NCBI RefSeq assembly: GCF_019247635.1
Contig: NZ_JAFBAR010000070.1
Span: forward strand, 1 to 48,169
Direction of reading: 5' to 3'
Source: Mycobacterium sp.
GTDB lineage: Bacteria; Actinomycetota; Actinomycetes; Mycobacteriales; Mycobacteriaceae
DNA length: 48,169 nucleotides
Shown here: positions 1 through 8,758 of the stretch, in pieces
How positions within the stretch are numbered: the first letter of the stretch is position 1
Layout of the letters: each line of letters opens with the position of its first letter
The notes under the pieces: generated by a model
What the model saw: only the letters and a program-made list of their open reading frames with translations
The model's database searches: none
Told to the model about the DNA's origin: nothing
Program-made: the position numbers and the translations under genes

Positions 1-179
1 GGCCATTAGATCGGGCCCGGTGACGATGCAGCCCGTGTAGCGGGGTGAGGAGGAGGCGGGCCATTAGATCGGGCCCGGTGACGATGCAGCCCGTGTAGCG
101 GGGTGAGGAGGCGGGCCATTAGATCGGGCCCGGTGACGACCCGGTGACGATGCAGCCCGTGTTGCGGGGTGAGGAGGCG
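1..179. repeat. Tandem minisatellite, 55-bp unit, 3 copies (MIRU/VNTR-like)
   Basis: Three head-to-tail copies of a GC-rich unit starting GGCCATTAGATCGGGCCCGG. Unit 1 is 1-58 (55 bp plus an extra GAG), unit 2 is 59-113 (55 bp), unit 3 is 114-179 (55 bp plus an internal 11-bp duplication of CCCGGTGACGA). Each unit carries GACGATGCAG in the middle and a GAGGAGG Shine-Dalgarno-like end, the layout known for mycobacterial interspersed repetitive units. The array touches the window edge, so more copies may lie to the left. A related element lies at 39376-39447. Confidence 0.9.
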
Positions 180-216
180 GGCAGTCGGATCAGTCGGCTG
201 TGGCAGGCTGTGGCGG

Positions 217-1386
217 GTGCGCGTCGCTGTGGTCGCCGGGCCGGATCCCGGCCACTCGTTTCCCGCGATCGCGCTCTGTCAACGCTTTGTGGCAGCCGGG
301 GATGCGCCCACCCTGTTCACCGGGCCGGAATGGCTGGAAGCCGCCCGGGCCGCTGGTGTTGACGCGGTCGAGTTGGACGGGCTCGCGGCGATCGACGAGG
401 ACCTGGATGCCGGCGCCAGGATCCACCGGCGCGCCGCGCGGATGGCCACCCTCAACGTGCCGACGCTGCGCGATCTTGCGCCCGATCTGGTGGTCTCCGA
501 CGTCATCACCGCGGGCGGCGGCATGGCCGCCGAGCTGCTGGGTATCCCGTGGATCGAACTCAACCCGCACCCGCTGTACCTGCCGTCGAAAGGGCTGCCG
601 CCGATAGGCAGCGGCCTGGCGCCGGGCACCGGTATTCGGGGCCGGCTGCGTGACGCCATGATGCGCGCGCTGACTGCCCGGTCGTGGCGTGCGGGTCTGC
701 GGCAGCGCGCCGAGGCCCGGATCCAGATCGGGTTGCCCAGCCGCGACCCCGGCCCGATGCGGCGGCTCATCGCCACGCTGCCTGCGCTGGAAGTGTCGCG
801 CCCGGACTGGCCGGCCGAGGCCGTTGTGGTGGGCCCCCTGCATTTCGAGCCCACGGATCGGGTGCTGGACGTCCCGCCGGGTTCGGGCCCGGTGGTGGTG
901 GTCGCGCCCTCGACCGCGTTGACCGGAACCGTCGGATTAGCCGAGCTCGCGCTGGAATGCCTGCTACCGGGAGACACGCTGCCCTCGGGCTCGCGGTTGG
1001 TGGTGTCGCGTCTGAGTGGAGACGACCTGGCGGTTCCGCCCTGGGCAGTGGTGGGGCTGGGACGACAGTCCGAGCTGTTGACGCATGCCGACCTGGTGAT
1101 CTGCGGCGGCGGTCACGGCATGGTGGCCAAGACGCTGCTGGCCGGTGTCCCGCTGGTCGTGGTACCCGGGGGTGGGGATCAGTGGGAGATGGCCAATCGG
1201 GTGGTGCGTCAGGGCAGTGGGAAGCTGATCCGCCCGTTGACCGCGGACGCGCTGGTGGGCGCGGCTAATGAAGTTCTTTCGGTGCCGGGATACCGCGACG
1301 CCGCCCAGCGGGCCGCGTCCAGTATCGCGGAGGTCGCTGATCCGGTACGGGTGTGCCACGAAGCGTTTGCAGGGACGCAAGGCTAG
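217..1386 (+). CDS. Glycosyltransferase family 1 protein (Rv2739c-like)
   Basis: A 389-residue protein with a GT-B glycosyltransferase look. The N-terminus VRVAVVAGPDPGHSFPAIAL is a nucleotide-binding-type beta strand and glycine loop with the GH of MGT/UGT enzymes. The C-terminal donor site reads CGGGHGMVAKTLLAGVPLVV then PGGGDQWEMANRV, the sugar-nucleotide motif of this family. It probably transfers a sugar to a lipid or small molecule; the substrate cannot be read from sequence. GTG at 217 is chosen because the conserved domain begins there; an upstream in-frame GTG at 169 lies in the repeat array and would add a low-complexity leader. No clear ribosome site precedes 217. It resembles M. 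tuberculosis Rv2739c by my recall. Confidence 0.85.
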   Translation: MRVAVVAGPDPGHSFPAIALCQRFVAAGDAPTLFTGPEWLEAARAAGVDAVELDGLAAIDEDLDAGARIHRRAARMATLNVPTLRDLAPDLVVSDVITAGGGMAAELLGIPWIELNPHPLYLPSKGLPPIGSGLAPGTGIRGRLRDAMMRALTARSWRAGLRQRAEARIQIGLPSRDPGPMRRLIATLPALEVSRPDWPAEAVVVGPLHFEPTDRVLDVPPGSGPVVVVAPSTALTGTVGLAELALECLLPGDTLPSGSRLVVSRLSGDDLAVPPWAVVGLGRQSELLTHADLVICGGGHGMVAKTLLAGVPLVVVPGGGDQWEMANRVVRQGSGKLIRPLTADALVGAANEVLSVPGYRDAAQRAASSIAEVADPVRVCHEAFAGTQG

Positions 1387-1400
1387 GTATGTTGGCTGGC

Positions 1401-1595
1401 GTGCGGTTGACGGAATTTAACGACCGGGTGGTCCTGCGATTCGGTGCGGCCTACGGCGCATCGGTGCTGGTCGACCATGTGCTTACCGGGCTCGACGGCC
1501 GTACCGCGGCCCAGGCGATCGAGGAGGGTGTCGAACCCCGCGACGTCTGGCGCGCGCTGTGCGTCGACTTCGACGTGCCTCGCGATCAGTGGTGA
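1401..1595 (+). CDS. DUF3046 family protein (Rv2738c-like)
   Basis: A 64-residue protein starting VRLTEFNDRVVLRFG, typical of the short actinobacterial DUF3046 family, which has no established function and is usually found beside recA. It starts 14 bp after the glycosyltransferase stop, so the two are probably cotranscribed. An in-frame ATG at 1389 would add MLAG; GTG 1401 matches the family's MRLTEF start. It ends 12 bp from the convergent FhuF-like gene. Confidence 0.8.
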   Translation: MRLTEFNDRVVLRFGAAYGASVLVDHVLTGLDGRTAAQAIEEGVEPRDVWRALCVDFDVPRDQW

Positions 1596-1607
1596 TCCTT
1601 CGGGGCG

Positions 1608-2282
1608 TCAGCGTCGGGGAGCGCGGGGACTTCGGTGAAATACGCAGTCGCCGCACACGGATCGGCCGGGGACGCGGTAGAAGAGGCAGCAGCTGTGCCG
1701 TCTGAAGCCCAGATGTGAACCGGTGACGACGCCGGATCCGGTCAACACGCCGGTATCCAGCAGGGAATTGGTGACGTCGAAGATGGGGCCGCGCAGGTCG
1801 GGTCGTGCCGAAAGCAATGCCCGGGATGCTCCGACGAGCGCGGACGCGATGTTGCCCGCCAGTAGTGAGGGTGCGAGATTGACCCGCAGGCCTGTCGCGA
1901 GCGGTTCCATGTGTTGTTGCACGACGATGCGGTACAACAAGTCCGCCGAAAGTGAGATGGCCCTGCCGACGGGTTCGGGCATTCGCAGCTGTGCCCCGTC
2001 GTCGGCGCGCTGCAGGTCTTCCAGATCTGGGATGACGCCGTAGGCCAGTGCGCACGCGAGTACAGGGGACCACAGCCGGGTGGCGTGGCCCAGATGGACC
2101 AGCGAGGCGCCGATCCTCAAGTCCGTCGTGTGGTAGCGCTGGATGGTGGCCTCGATCAAATCGGTGAATCCATCGGCGTAGGACTGCGTCACCGGATGCC
2201 AGCCGGTCGCGTCGCCGCCTATGGTCAGGGCGAAAAACCCTTTATACGAAGAGATTTCGGCCAGCTCGGTGGAGATGTCCAT
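1608..2282 (-). CDS. FhuF-like (2Fe-2S) iron-reductase family protein
   Basis: A 224-residue protein whose C-terminus carries HSCCLFYRVPGRSVCGDC. This C-C-x10-C-x2-C pattern is the [2Fe-2S] ligand set of FhuF-type ferric-siderophore reductases. The rest is a globular helical region without signal peptide or membrane segment, so a cytoplasmic protein is expected. ATG 2282 is chosen because MDISTELAEISS begins the folded part; a GGGGAGGG stretch lies about 13 nt upstream. It is divergent from recA and convergent with the DUF3046 gene. M. tuberculosis has, by my recall, only a short cysteine-rich fragment (Rv2737A) here, so this copy may be the intact ancestor. Its role in iron release is inferred from family. 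Confidence 0.72.
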   Translation of the reverse strand: MDISTELAEISSYKGFFALTIGGDATGWHPVTQSYADGFTDLIEATIQRYHTTDLRIGASLVHLGHATRLWSPVLACALAYGVIPDLEDLQRADDGAQLRMPEPVGRAISLSADLLYRIVVQQHMEPLATGLRVNLAPSLLAGNIASALVGASRALLSARPDLRGPIFDVTNSLLDTGVLTGSGVVTGSHLGFRRHSCCLFYRVPGRSVCGDCVFHRSPRAPRR

Positions 2283-2482
2283 GGTTGCACGACCACCCTC
2301 CCCGGGGAGATCCGCCCCAGTGTGAGTTGAGGAAGCGCCGACGGTGAGTATCTGGCTCTCGGGACATGCCCGATCACAGTGGCGGGACCGCACCGGAATC
2401 GCACCGGTTTCCTCTGCTGCTGAAGTGCCCGTCGACGCTCTTTCGTAGCCGATATTGCCACACGCGGCGTGTCTGCCTTGAG

Positions 2483-2498
2483 TCGAACAGGTGTTCGG
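2483..2498 (+). promoter_or_regulatory. LexA (SOS) box of recA, with adjoining -10
   Basis: TCGAACAGGTGTTCGG matches the mycobacterial SOS box TCGAAC-N4-GTTCGA at all but the last base. A TACTGT hexamer at 2500-2505 follows directly, so bound LexA would cover the promoter core. This is the damage-inducible, LexA-controlled recA promoter. Confidence 0.9.
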
Positions 2499-2527
2499 CT
2501 ACTGTGGTGATCATCGAAGGAACCGAC

Positions 2528-2550
2528 TTGTCGGACCCGACGCCTAATGT
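2528..2550 (+). promoter_or_regulatory. LexA-independent DNA-damage promoter (RecA-NDp type) of recA
   Basis: TTGTCGGAC, 8 bp, then TAATGT fits the known RecA-NDp consensus (TTGTCRGTG-N8-TANNNT) at the conserved positions and spacing. It lies 56 bp before the recA ATG, downstream of the SOS promoter. In M. tuberculosis this promoter class needs the ClpR-like activator. Confidence 0.82.
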
Positions 2551-2605
2551 CTGGGCCAACCGACCGACACCGGTCAATCGAACACCGACTAACAGGAGAG
2601 GCACC

Positions 2606-4738
2606 ATGGCGCAAGCCCCCGATCGCGAGAAGGCTCTCGAACTGGCGATGGCCCAGATCGAGAAGAGTTACGGGAAGGGCTCGGTGATGCGTCTCGGTGA
2701 TGAGACGCGTCAACCGATCTCGGCCATTCCCACCGGGTCCATCGCGCTGGACGTGGCCCTGGGCATCGGCGGCCTGCCGCGCGGCCGGGTCGTGGAGATC
2801 TACGGCCCGGAATCCTCCGGTAAGACCACCGTCGCGCTGCACGCGGTGGCCAACGCCCAGGCCGCCGGCGGCGTCGCCGCATTCATCGACGCCGAGCACG
2901 CCTTGGACCCCGAGTACGCCAAGAAGCTGGGTGTCGACACCGACTCGCTGTTGGTCAGCCAGCCCGATACCGGCGAGCAGGCACTTGAGATCGCCGACAT
3001 GCTGATCCGCTCCGGCGCGCTGGACATCCTGGTCATCGACTCGGTGGCCGCGTTGGTGCCGCGCGCGGAACTCGAAGGCGAGATGGGGGACAGCCACGTC
3101 GGCCTGCAGGCCCGGCTGATGAGCCAGGCGCTACGGAAAATGACTGGGGCGCTGAATAACTCGGGTACCACGGCGATCTTCATCAACCAGCTCCGCGAAA
3201 AAATCGGAGTGATGTTCGGATGCATGAATTACGCTACCCGGGTATCCCTTGCCGACGGCAGCAGCGAGAAGATCGGCAAGATCGTCAACGACAAGATGGA
3301 CGTGGAGGTTCTTTCCTACGACCCGGTGGCCGACCAGATTGTGCCCCGCAAGGTGGTGAACTGGTTCAACAATGGCCCCGCCGAGCAGTTCCTGCAGTTC
3401 ACCGTCGAAAAGTCCGGCGGCAACGGCAAATCGCAGTTCGCAGCCACGCCCAATCACCTGATCCGTACCCCCGGCGGCTGGACTGAGGCCGGTGACCTCC
3501 ATACCGGAGACCGGGTGCTGGCCAGCGAACCGCATCTGCTCAGCGATCAGCAATTCCAGGTGGTGATGGGCTCGCTGATGGGCGACGGGAATCTGTCGCC
3601 CCATCTGCGCGATCGCAACGGCGTCCGATTCCGATTGGGCCACGGCGCCAAGCAGCTTGATTACCTGCAATGGAAGACCGCGCTGATGGGTAACATCCGG
3701 CACTCCGTGCGGGAAAACTCCAAGGGCGCCAGCTTTGTCGACTTCACCCCGCTGGCGGAGCTCGCCGAGTTGCGGCGTGCGGTGTACCTGGGGGATGGCA
3801 AGAAGTTCTTCTCCGAGGAGTACCTCAAGGTGCTAACCCCGCTGGCCCTGGCCATCTGGTACATGGATGGTGGCTCATTCAGCCTGCGCTCCAAGGGGTT
3901 ACAGCAGCGCACTGCCGGAGGTGGCGGCCAAATCTCGATCTGTGTCGAGACCATGAGCGAAGGGACGCGGGTCCGGTTGCGCGACTACCTGCGCGACAAC
4001 CACGGATTGGATGTACGCTTGCGCTCCGCTGGTTCGGCCGGCAAGGCGGTGCTGGTGTTCTCGACGACGGCATCGGCCAAGTTCCAGGCGCTCGTGGCGC
4101 CCTACATGGCGCCATCCATGGAGTACAAGTTGCTGCCCCGGTTCCGCGGTCAATGCGCGGTGACGCCCGAGTTCGTTGCGCCGACGCAGCGGTTGGTGCC
4201 GGCCCGTGTGCTGGATGTGCATGTCAAGCCGCACACTCGCTCCATGAATCGGTACGACATCGAGGTCGAGGGCAATCACAACTATTTCGTCGACGGGGTG
4301 ATGGTGCACAATTCGCCCGAAACGACCACGGGCGGAAAGGCTTTGAAGTTCTACGCGTCGGTTCGCATGGACGTGCGCCGGATCGAGACACTCAAGGACG
4401 GCACCAATGCGGTCGGCAACCGCACCCGGGTCAAGGTCGTCAAGAACAAAGTGGCCTCCCCCTTCAAACAGGCTGAGTTCGACATCCTCTACGGCAGGGG
4501 CATCAGCAAGGAAGGCTCGCTGATCGACATGGGCGTGGATCAGGGCTTCATCCGCAAGTCCGGCGCCTGGTTCACCTACGAGGGCGAGCAGCTCGGCCAG
4601 GGCAAGGAGAACGCCCGCAACTTCCTGCTGGAGAACGCCGACGTGGCCAACGAGATCGAGAAGAAGATCAAGGAAAAGCTTGGCATTGGCGCGGTTTTGA
4701 CCGATGACGACGTCCTGCCCGCCCCCGTCGATTTCTAA
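2606..4738 (+). CDS. recA: RecA recombinase precursor containing an intein
   Basis: A 710-residue precursor that splices to a 346-residue RecA (205 N-extein plus 141 C-extein residues). RecA binds single-stranded DNA, drives strand exchange and triggers LexA self-cleavage. Walker A reads GPESSGKTT, and the L2-adjacent [13 protein letters not shown] is interrupted by the intein exactly between Gly and Ser. ATG 2606 follows AGGAGAG with good spacing and gives [20 protein letters not shown]. Both SOS and LexA-independent promoters lie upstream. recX overlaps the 3' end by 35 bp. Mature RecA activity depends on protein splicing. Confidence 0.98.
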   Translation: MAQAPDREKALELAMAQIEKSYGKGSVMRLGDETRQPISAIPTGSIALDVALGIGGLPRGRVVEIYGPESSGKTTVALHAVANAQAAGGVAAFIDAEHALDPEYAKKLGVDTDSLLVSQPDTGEQALEIADMLIRSGALDILVIDSVAALVPRAELEGEMGDSHVGLQARLMSQALRKMTGALNNSGTTAIFINQLREKIGVMFGCMNYATRVSLADGSSEKIGKIVNDKMDVEVLSYDPVADQIVPRKVVNWFNNGPAEQFLQFTVEKSGGNGKSQFAATPNHLIRTPGGWTEAGDLHTGDRVLASEPHLLSDQQFQVVMGSLMGDGNLSPHLRDRNGVRFRLGHGAKQLDYLQWKTALMGNIRHSVRENSKGASFVDFTPLAELAELRRAVYLGDGKKFFSEEYLKVLTPLALAIWYMDGGSFSLRSKGLQQRTAGGGGQISICVETMSEGTRVRLRDYLRDNHGLDVRLRSAGSAGKAVLVFSTTASAKFQALVAPYMAPSMEYKLLPRFRGQCAVTPEFVAPTQRLVPARVLDVHVKPHTRSMNRYDIEVEGNHNYFVDGVMVHNSPETTTGGKALKFYASVRMDVRRIETLKDGTNAVGNRTRVKVVKNKVASPFKQAEFDILYGRGISKEGSLIDMGVDQGFIRKSGAWFTYEGEQLGQGKENARNFLLENADVANEIEKKIKEKLGIGAVLTDDDVLPAPVDF
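3221..4312 (+). mobile_element. RecA intein (M. leprae-type insertion site) with LAGLIDADG homing endonuclease
   Basis: A 364-residue in-frame insertion starting [13 protein letters not shown] and ending DGVMVHN, followed by Ser. Splicing residues are all present: Cys1, block B T76-P-N-H79, penultimate His363, Asn364 and the +1 Ser of the C-extein. The middle has a DOD-type endonuclease: first motif [13 protein letters not shown] with Asp122; second motif [11 protein letters not shown], where the Asp expected before the final Gly is Gly217. Asp192 in YLGDGKKF is kept. Length and sequence are very close to the 365-residue M. leprae RecA intein as I recall it, and unlike the 440-residue M. tuberculosis intein, which lies at another RecA site. 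Splicing is expected; endonuclease activity is uncertain. Confidence 0.95.
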
Positions 4739-5219
4739 ACGCGAGGAGCAGGCACGGGCGTTGTGCCTGCGCCTGCTCACCGCGAAGGCTCGGACGAGGG
4801 CCGAGCTGTCCGGGCAGCTGGCAAAGCGGGGCTACCCCGACGACGTCAGCAACCGGGTACTCGATCGGCTCGCCGGCGTCGGATTGGTTGACGACGACGC
4901 GTTCGCCGAACAGTGGGTCGAAGCGCGCCGATCCAGCGCCGGGAAAGGCAGGCGTGCCTTGGCCGCCGAGCTGCACACCAAGGGTGTCGACAACGACGTC
5001 ATCACGAAGGTATTGGCCGGCATGGACGCTGGCGCCGAGCGGGCGCGGGCCGAGCAGTTGGTAAAGACCAGGCTCAGACGCGAGAACCTTGACGGCGATC
5101 CGGCCCGAGTCGCCCGTCGGCTAGTGGCGATGCTGGCGCGCCGGGGTTACGACCCGAGCGTGGCCTACGACGTGGTGAGCGAGCAGTTGGATCTCGAGCT
5201 GGACCGCCGCCGCACGTAA
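4704..5219 (+). CDS. recX: Regulatory protein RecX
   Basis: A 171-residue RecX protein, which binds RecA filaments and inhibits recombinase and coprotease activity. It shows the three-helix repeat pattern of the family, with [20 protein letters not shown] near the start, [26 protein letters not shown] and a last repeat [18 protein letters not shown] 4704 lies inside the recA 3' end, giving a 35-bp overlap and translational coupling. It should be made with recA after DNA damage. A short stem (GTCAGC/GCTGAC, 5226-5243) follows its stop. Confidence 0.95.
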   Translation: MTTSCPPPSISKREEQARALCLRLLTAKARTRAELSGQLAKRGYPDDVSNRVLDRLAGVGLVDDDAFAEQWVEARRSSAGKGRRALAAELHTKGVDNDVITKVLAGMDAGAERARAEQLVKTRLRRENLDGDPARVARRLVAMLARRGYDPSVAYDVVSEQLDLELDRRRT

Positions 5220-5225
5220 GGCCTG

Positions 5226-5243
5226 GTCAGCGCCATTGCTGAC
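5226..5243 (+). terminator. Short stem-loop after recX
   Basis: GTCAGC, a 6-nt loop and GCTGAC form a 6-bp perfect stem seven bases after the recX stop. No T run follows, so it is at best a weak terminator. Confidence 0.35.
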
Positions 5244-5298
5244 GGCGACTCAGCCTGGCCCGGGTCCTCGGCAGGACCAACCGCCGTACCATGGCCCC

Positions 5299-6813
5299 GT
5301 GACTTCGATGGTGGCCCGCGACGCCGTAGGCGCGGCTGCGGCTGCCGCGGCGCGCACCTATCAGGTCCGCACGTACGGCTGTCAGATGAACGTCCACGAC
5401 TCCGAGCGACTGGCGGGCCTGCTGGAGGCGGCCGGCTATCGGCGGGCGGCCGATGGCCACGACGCCGACGTGGTGGTGTTCAACACCTGCGCCGTGCGGG
5501 AGAACGCCGACAACAAGCTGTACGGCAACCTCAGCCACCTGGTCCCGCGCAAACGCGCCAACCCGGACATGCAGATCGCGGTCGGCGGCTGCCTGGCCCA
5601 GAAGGACCGGGACACCGTGCTGCGCAAGGCGCCATGGGTCGACGTCGTCTTCGGCACGCACAACATCGGGTCGCTGCCGACGCTGCTCGACCGGGCCCGG
5701 CACAACAAGGCCGCTCAAGTGGAAATCGCCGAGGCGCTGCAGCAGTTCCCGTCGTCGCTGCCGAGCGCCCGCGAATCAGCTTATGCCGCTTGGGTTTCCA
5801 TCTCCGTAGGGTGCAACAACAGCTGCACATTCTGCATTGTCCCGTCGCTGCGGGGCAGAGAAGTCGACCGCCCGCCGGCCGACATCCTCGCCGAGGTGCG
5901 GTCGCTCGTGGACGACGGCGTGCTCGAAGTCACCCTGCTGGGGCAAAACGTCAACGCCTACGGCGTCTCCTTTGCCGACCCGTCGCTGCCACGACACCGC
6001 GGCGCCTTCGCCGAATTGCTACGGGCGTGCGGTCGTATCGACGGGCTGGAGCGGGTGCGGTTCACCTCGCCGCATCCCGCCGAGTTCACCGACGACGTGA
6101 TCGAGGCGATGGCGCAGACGCCGAATGTCTGTCCCGCCCTGCATATGCCGCTGCAGTCCGGATCGGACCGCGTACTGCGCGCGATGCGGCGCTCCTACCG
6201 CGCGGAGCGCTACCTCGGCATCATCGAACGCGTTCGGTCAGCCATGCCGCACGCCGCCATCACCACCGACCTGATCGTGGGATTTCCGGGTGAGACCGAA
6301 CAGGACTTCGCGGCGACCCTCGACGTGGTGCGGCGGGCCCGGTTCGCGGCCGCGTTCACCTTCCAGTACTCCAAGCGGCCCGGAACGCCGGCTGCCGAAC
6401 TCGACGGGCAGTTGCCCAAAGACGTTGTGCAAGAACGTTATAGCCGACTCGTCGAGCTGCAGGAGCAGATCTCGCTGGCCGGCAACGTGGCCTTGATCGG
6501 GCAGAGCGTCGAATTGCTGGTCGCCACCGGCGAGGGGCGCAAAGACTCGCGAACCTCGCGCATGACCGGGCGGGCCCGCGACGGCCGGCTGGTGCACTTT
6601 TCCGTTGAGCAAGCGACCGACCATCAGATCAGGCCCGGCGACGTCATCACCACGGTGATCACCGAGGCGGCCCCACACCATCTCATCGCGGACGGGGGCG
6701 TCGTGACCCACCGCCGCACGCGTGCCGGTGATGCTGTTCAGCGCCCACGCGGTGTCGGTCTGGGCATGCCCGGGATCAGACAGACCGTCAACACGGCAAA
6801 CGGATGTGCGTGA
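5299..6813 (+). CDS. miaB: tRNA-2-methylthio-N6-dimethylallyladenosine synthase MiaB
   Basis: A 504-residue radical SAM methylthiotransferase that adds the methylthio group to i6A37 of tRNA, after MiaA. The N-terminal UPF0004 domain has cluster cysteines in [14 protein letters not shown] and VGGCLAQ. The radical SAM motif CNNSCTFC follows, and the C-terminus is a TRAM-like RNA-binding part. GTG 5299 is preferred: TACCAT at 5287-5292 lies 6 nt before it, suggesting a leaderless transcript; ATG 5308 is an alternative. By my recall, M. tuberculosis has extra small genes between recX and miaB that are absent here. The stop overlaps the start of the next gene. Confidence 0.95.
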   Translation: MTSMVARDAVGAAAAAAARTYQVRTYGCQMNVHDSERLAGLLEAAGYRRAADGHDADVVVFNTCAVRENADNKLYGNLSHLVPRKRANPDMQIAVGGCLAQKDRDTVLRKAPWVDVVFGTHNIGSLPTLLDRARHNKAAQVEIAEALQQFPSSLPSARESAYAAWVSISVGCNNSCTFCIVPSLRGREVDRPPADILAEVRSLVDDGVLEVTLLGQNVNAYGVSFADPSLPRHRGAFAELLRACGRIDGLERVRFTSPHPAEFTDDVIEAMAQTPNVCPALHMPLQSGSDRVLRAMRRSYRAERYLGIIERVRSAMPHAAITTDLIVGFPGETEQDFAATLDVVRRARFAAAFTFQYSKRPGTPAAELDGQLPKDVVQERYSRLVELQEQISLAGNVALIGQSVELLVATGEGRKDSRTSRMTGRARDGRLVHFSVEQATDHQIRPGDVITTVITEAAPHHLIADGGVVTHRRTRAGDAVQRPRGVGLGMPGIRQTVNTANGCA

Positions 6814-7400
6814 TGAGCCAGGATTTCGATGCCCTGCGCGCCGAAATAGAGGCGGCTGAGCGCCGCGTCGCGCGCGAGATCGATCCTGGCGTAAGGGGTT
6901 TCGTGGTCGCGATCCTGGTTTTTGTGCTGCTGGGATCGTTTATCCTGCCGCATACCGGCACTGTGCGGGGATGGGATGTGCTGTTCGGCACGCATGGCGC
7001 CGGGGCGGCCGCTGTTGCCCTGCCGTCGCGGGTGTTCGCCTGGCTGGCGCTGGTGTTTGGTGTCGGTTTCTCGATGTTGGCGCTGTTGACCCGGCGCTGG
7101 GCGTTGGCATGGGTGGCGTTGGCGGGATCCTCGCTAGCGTGTGGGGCTGGAATGCTGGCCGTGTGGTCGCGCCAGACCGTCGCCGCCGGCCACCCCGGCC
7201 CCGGCGTCGGCCTTGTTATCGCGTGGATCACCGTGATCCTGTTGACATTTCACTGGGCGCGCGTGGTGTGGTCACGCACCATCGTGCAGCTCGCGGCCGA
7301 GGAGCAGCGCCGTCGCGTAGTTGCCCAGCATCAGTCCAGGACACTGCTGGACGACCTGGGCGAGCCCGCCGACTCCGACGGGGACACAACTTCGGATTAG
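6813..7400 (+). CDS. Conserved membrane protein, four TM segments (Rv2732c-like)
   Basis: A 195-residue membrane protein. A short N-terminal charged helix ([20 protein letters not shown]) is followed by four hydrophobic segments around residues 30-50, 70-90, 95-118 and 125-150, then a charged cytoplasmic tail. No catalytic motif is visible and the function is unknown. ATG 6813 shares bases with the miaB stop (TGATG), implying coupling; an upstream in-frame ATG at 6804 is possible. Its stop overlaps the convergent DUF349 gene stop by 4 bp. Confidence 0.8.
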   Translation: MSQDFDALRAEIEAAERRVAREIDPGVRGFVVAILVFVLLGSFILPHTGTVRGWDVLFGTHGAGAAAVALPSRVFAWLALVFGVGFSMLALLTRRWALAWVALAGSSLACGAGMLAVWSRQTVAAGHPGPGVGLVIAWITVILLTFHWARVVWSRTIVQLAAEEQRRRVVAQHQSRTLLDDLGEPADSDGDTTSD

Positions 7401-8758
7401 GACCTGCGGGTCAGCGCGTCCGCGGCGGCCTCGGCCCACTGGCGCCACTGTTCGGCGTTGGCTCTTGCCTCTTCGGCCTCTTTGGTCTTGCCGGCCGCGG
7501 CCGCCTTGGCGGCCTGTTGCTCGAACTGCTCGGCCCGGGTGCGGAACTGCTCGGCCCGGGCCTGCGCCTGTGGGTCAGCCCAGTCCGATTCGCCGGCGTC
7601 GCGCACCTTCTTCTCGACCGCCCGCAGCCGTCGCTCCAGCTCGGCGGACCGTTCCCGGGGAACCTTGCCGATCGCATCCCACTTTTCAACGATGGTGCGC
7701 AGCGCTGCCCTCGCGGCGTCCTGGTTGCTGGTATCAAGCCGTTCCGCCTCGGCCAGCAGCGCCTCTTTGGCAGCGGCGTTAGCGCGAAATTCTGCGTCTT
7801 TTTCCGCCGTCGCGGCATTACGGGCTGTGAAGAACGAGTCCTGGGCGGCCTTGAAGCGGCGCCACAAGGCATCGTCGACTTCCCTGCTGGCTCGCCCGGC
7901 CGCCTTCCACTCCGTGAACAGCTTTCGGAACTCGGCGCTGGTGGCGGTCCAGTCCGTCGAGTCGGACAGCTCTTCGGCCCGCTCGCACAACCGTTCCTTC
8001 GACTGTCGGACATCCGACCGCTCACGATCCAGTTCCGCGAAGTGGGATCCGCGCCGCCGATTGAAGGCTTCACGGGCGGCCGAATACCGCTTCCACAACG
8101 CGTCGTCAACCTTGCGGTCCAGGCCGCCGATCGTCTTCCACTCCTCGAGGATGGCGCGCATCCGGTCCCCGGCCACTTTCCATTGCGTCGAGTTGGTGGC
8201 CAGGTCCTCGGCCTCTGCCGCCAGCGCCTCTTTGCGGGCGGTCTGGGCGGCTCGATGCTCGTCGCGCCGGGATCGCTCCGCGGCGACGGTAGCTTCGGCG
8301 TGCTCGCGCAGCGTCGTCAACCGATTGGCCAGTGCGTCGATGTCGCCCAGCACCGACGCGCTGGCCAACGTTTCGGCGAGCGCCGCGGCGTTGGCCTTGA
8401 TCTTGCGCGCGTCGCCGGATCCCGACGCTAGCCGCTCCTCCATCAGCGTGATCTCGGTGCTCAGGTCGTCGAAGCGGCGGCCGAAATGGGCAAACGCGGC
8501 CTCGGTGTCGCCGGCCTGCCATGAGCCGACGACGCGCTCACCGGCGGAGCTGATCAGCCACACGGTGCCGTCGTCGTCCACGCGCCCGAACTTGTGCGGA
8601 TCGCTGCGCGGCGGCCCGGCCAACCCCGGGTGGACGGCGGGTCCCGGCGTCGGCCGTGGACCCGGACGTGGCCCGGGCCGCGGGGCGGGGACGGGCCCTG
8701 GGACGGGCGCCGGAGCCGAGCTGGCTGAATCATTGGTGCGGGTCTCGTCGGCCGTCAT
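7397..8758 (-). CDS. DUF349 coiled-coil protein (Rv2731-like)
   Basis: A 453-residue protein. After a short N-terminus comes a Pro/Gly/Arg-rich linker (about residues 20-55), then a small domain ([21 protein letters not shown]). The rest is repeated helical DUF349 units with recurring [25 protein letters not shown] segments, and the C-terminus is Ala/Glu-rich coiled coil. The family's biochemical role is not established; in other bacteria DUF349 proteins are linked to RNA/ribosome or stress functions. ATG 8758 follows AGGTGA with good spacing; the frame stays open to 8806 without a better start. Confidence 0.85.
   Translation of the reverse strand: MTADETRTNDSASSAPAPVPGPVPAPRPGPRPGPRPTPGPAVHPGLAGPPRSDPHKFGRVDDDGTVWLISSAGERVVGSWQAGDTEAAFAHFGRRFDDLSTEITLMEERLASGSGDARKIKANAAALAETLASASVLGDIDALANRLTTLREHAEATVAAERSRRDEHRAAQTARKEALAAEAEDLATNSTQWKVAGDRMRAILEEWKTIGGLDRKVDDALWKRYSAAREAFNRRRGSHFAELDRERSDVRQSKERLCERAEELSDSTDWTATSAEFRKLFTEWKAAGRASREVDDALWRRFKAAQDSFFTARNAATAEKDAEFRANAAAKEALLAEAERLDTSNQDAARAALRTIVEKWDAIGKVPRERSAELERRLRAVEKKVRDAGESDWADPQAQARAEQFRTRAEQFEQQAAKAAAAGKTKEAEEARANAEQWRQWAEAAADALTRRS

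Larger units (their letters stand above)
2283..2605. other. Control region between FhuF-like gene and recA
   Basis: A 323-bp stretch without a convincing gene. It holds the start-side sequences of the FhuF-like gene and, toward recA, a LexA box, a -10 element and a second, LexA-independent promoter (listed separately). The recA frame stays open upstream to 2366, but that extension lacks a ribosome site and reads through the promoters. Confidence 0.7.

Noticed and set aside
1..179. CRISPR array
   Set aside because: The repeats are directly adjacent with no unique spacers, and no cas genes are present.
2366..2605. Upstream extension of the recA reading frame to 2366
   Set aside because: It runs through both promoters, has no ribosome site and lacks RecA similarity; ATG 2606 has a good AGGAGAG.
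7505..7562. Repeated CGGAACTGCTCGGCCCGGG-like stretch, with TCGAAC resembling a LexA half-site
   Set aside because: It lies inside the DUF349 coding region and encodes a repeated coiled-coil heptad (AEQF...); no right SOS half follows.
6971..8431. A 486-residue plus-strand open frame across the DUF349 gene
   Set aside because: It is an antisense shadow of a high-GC gene, with no domain and no ribosome site. Many similar long shadows occur throughout.
8600..8720. Simple-sequence repeat
   Set aside because: It is coding: the Pro/Gly/Arg-rich linker of the DUF349 protein.
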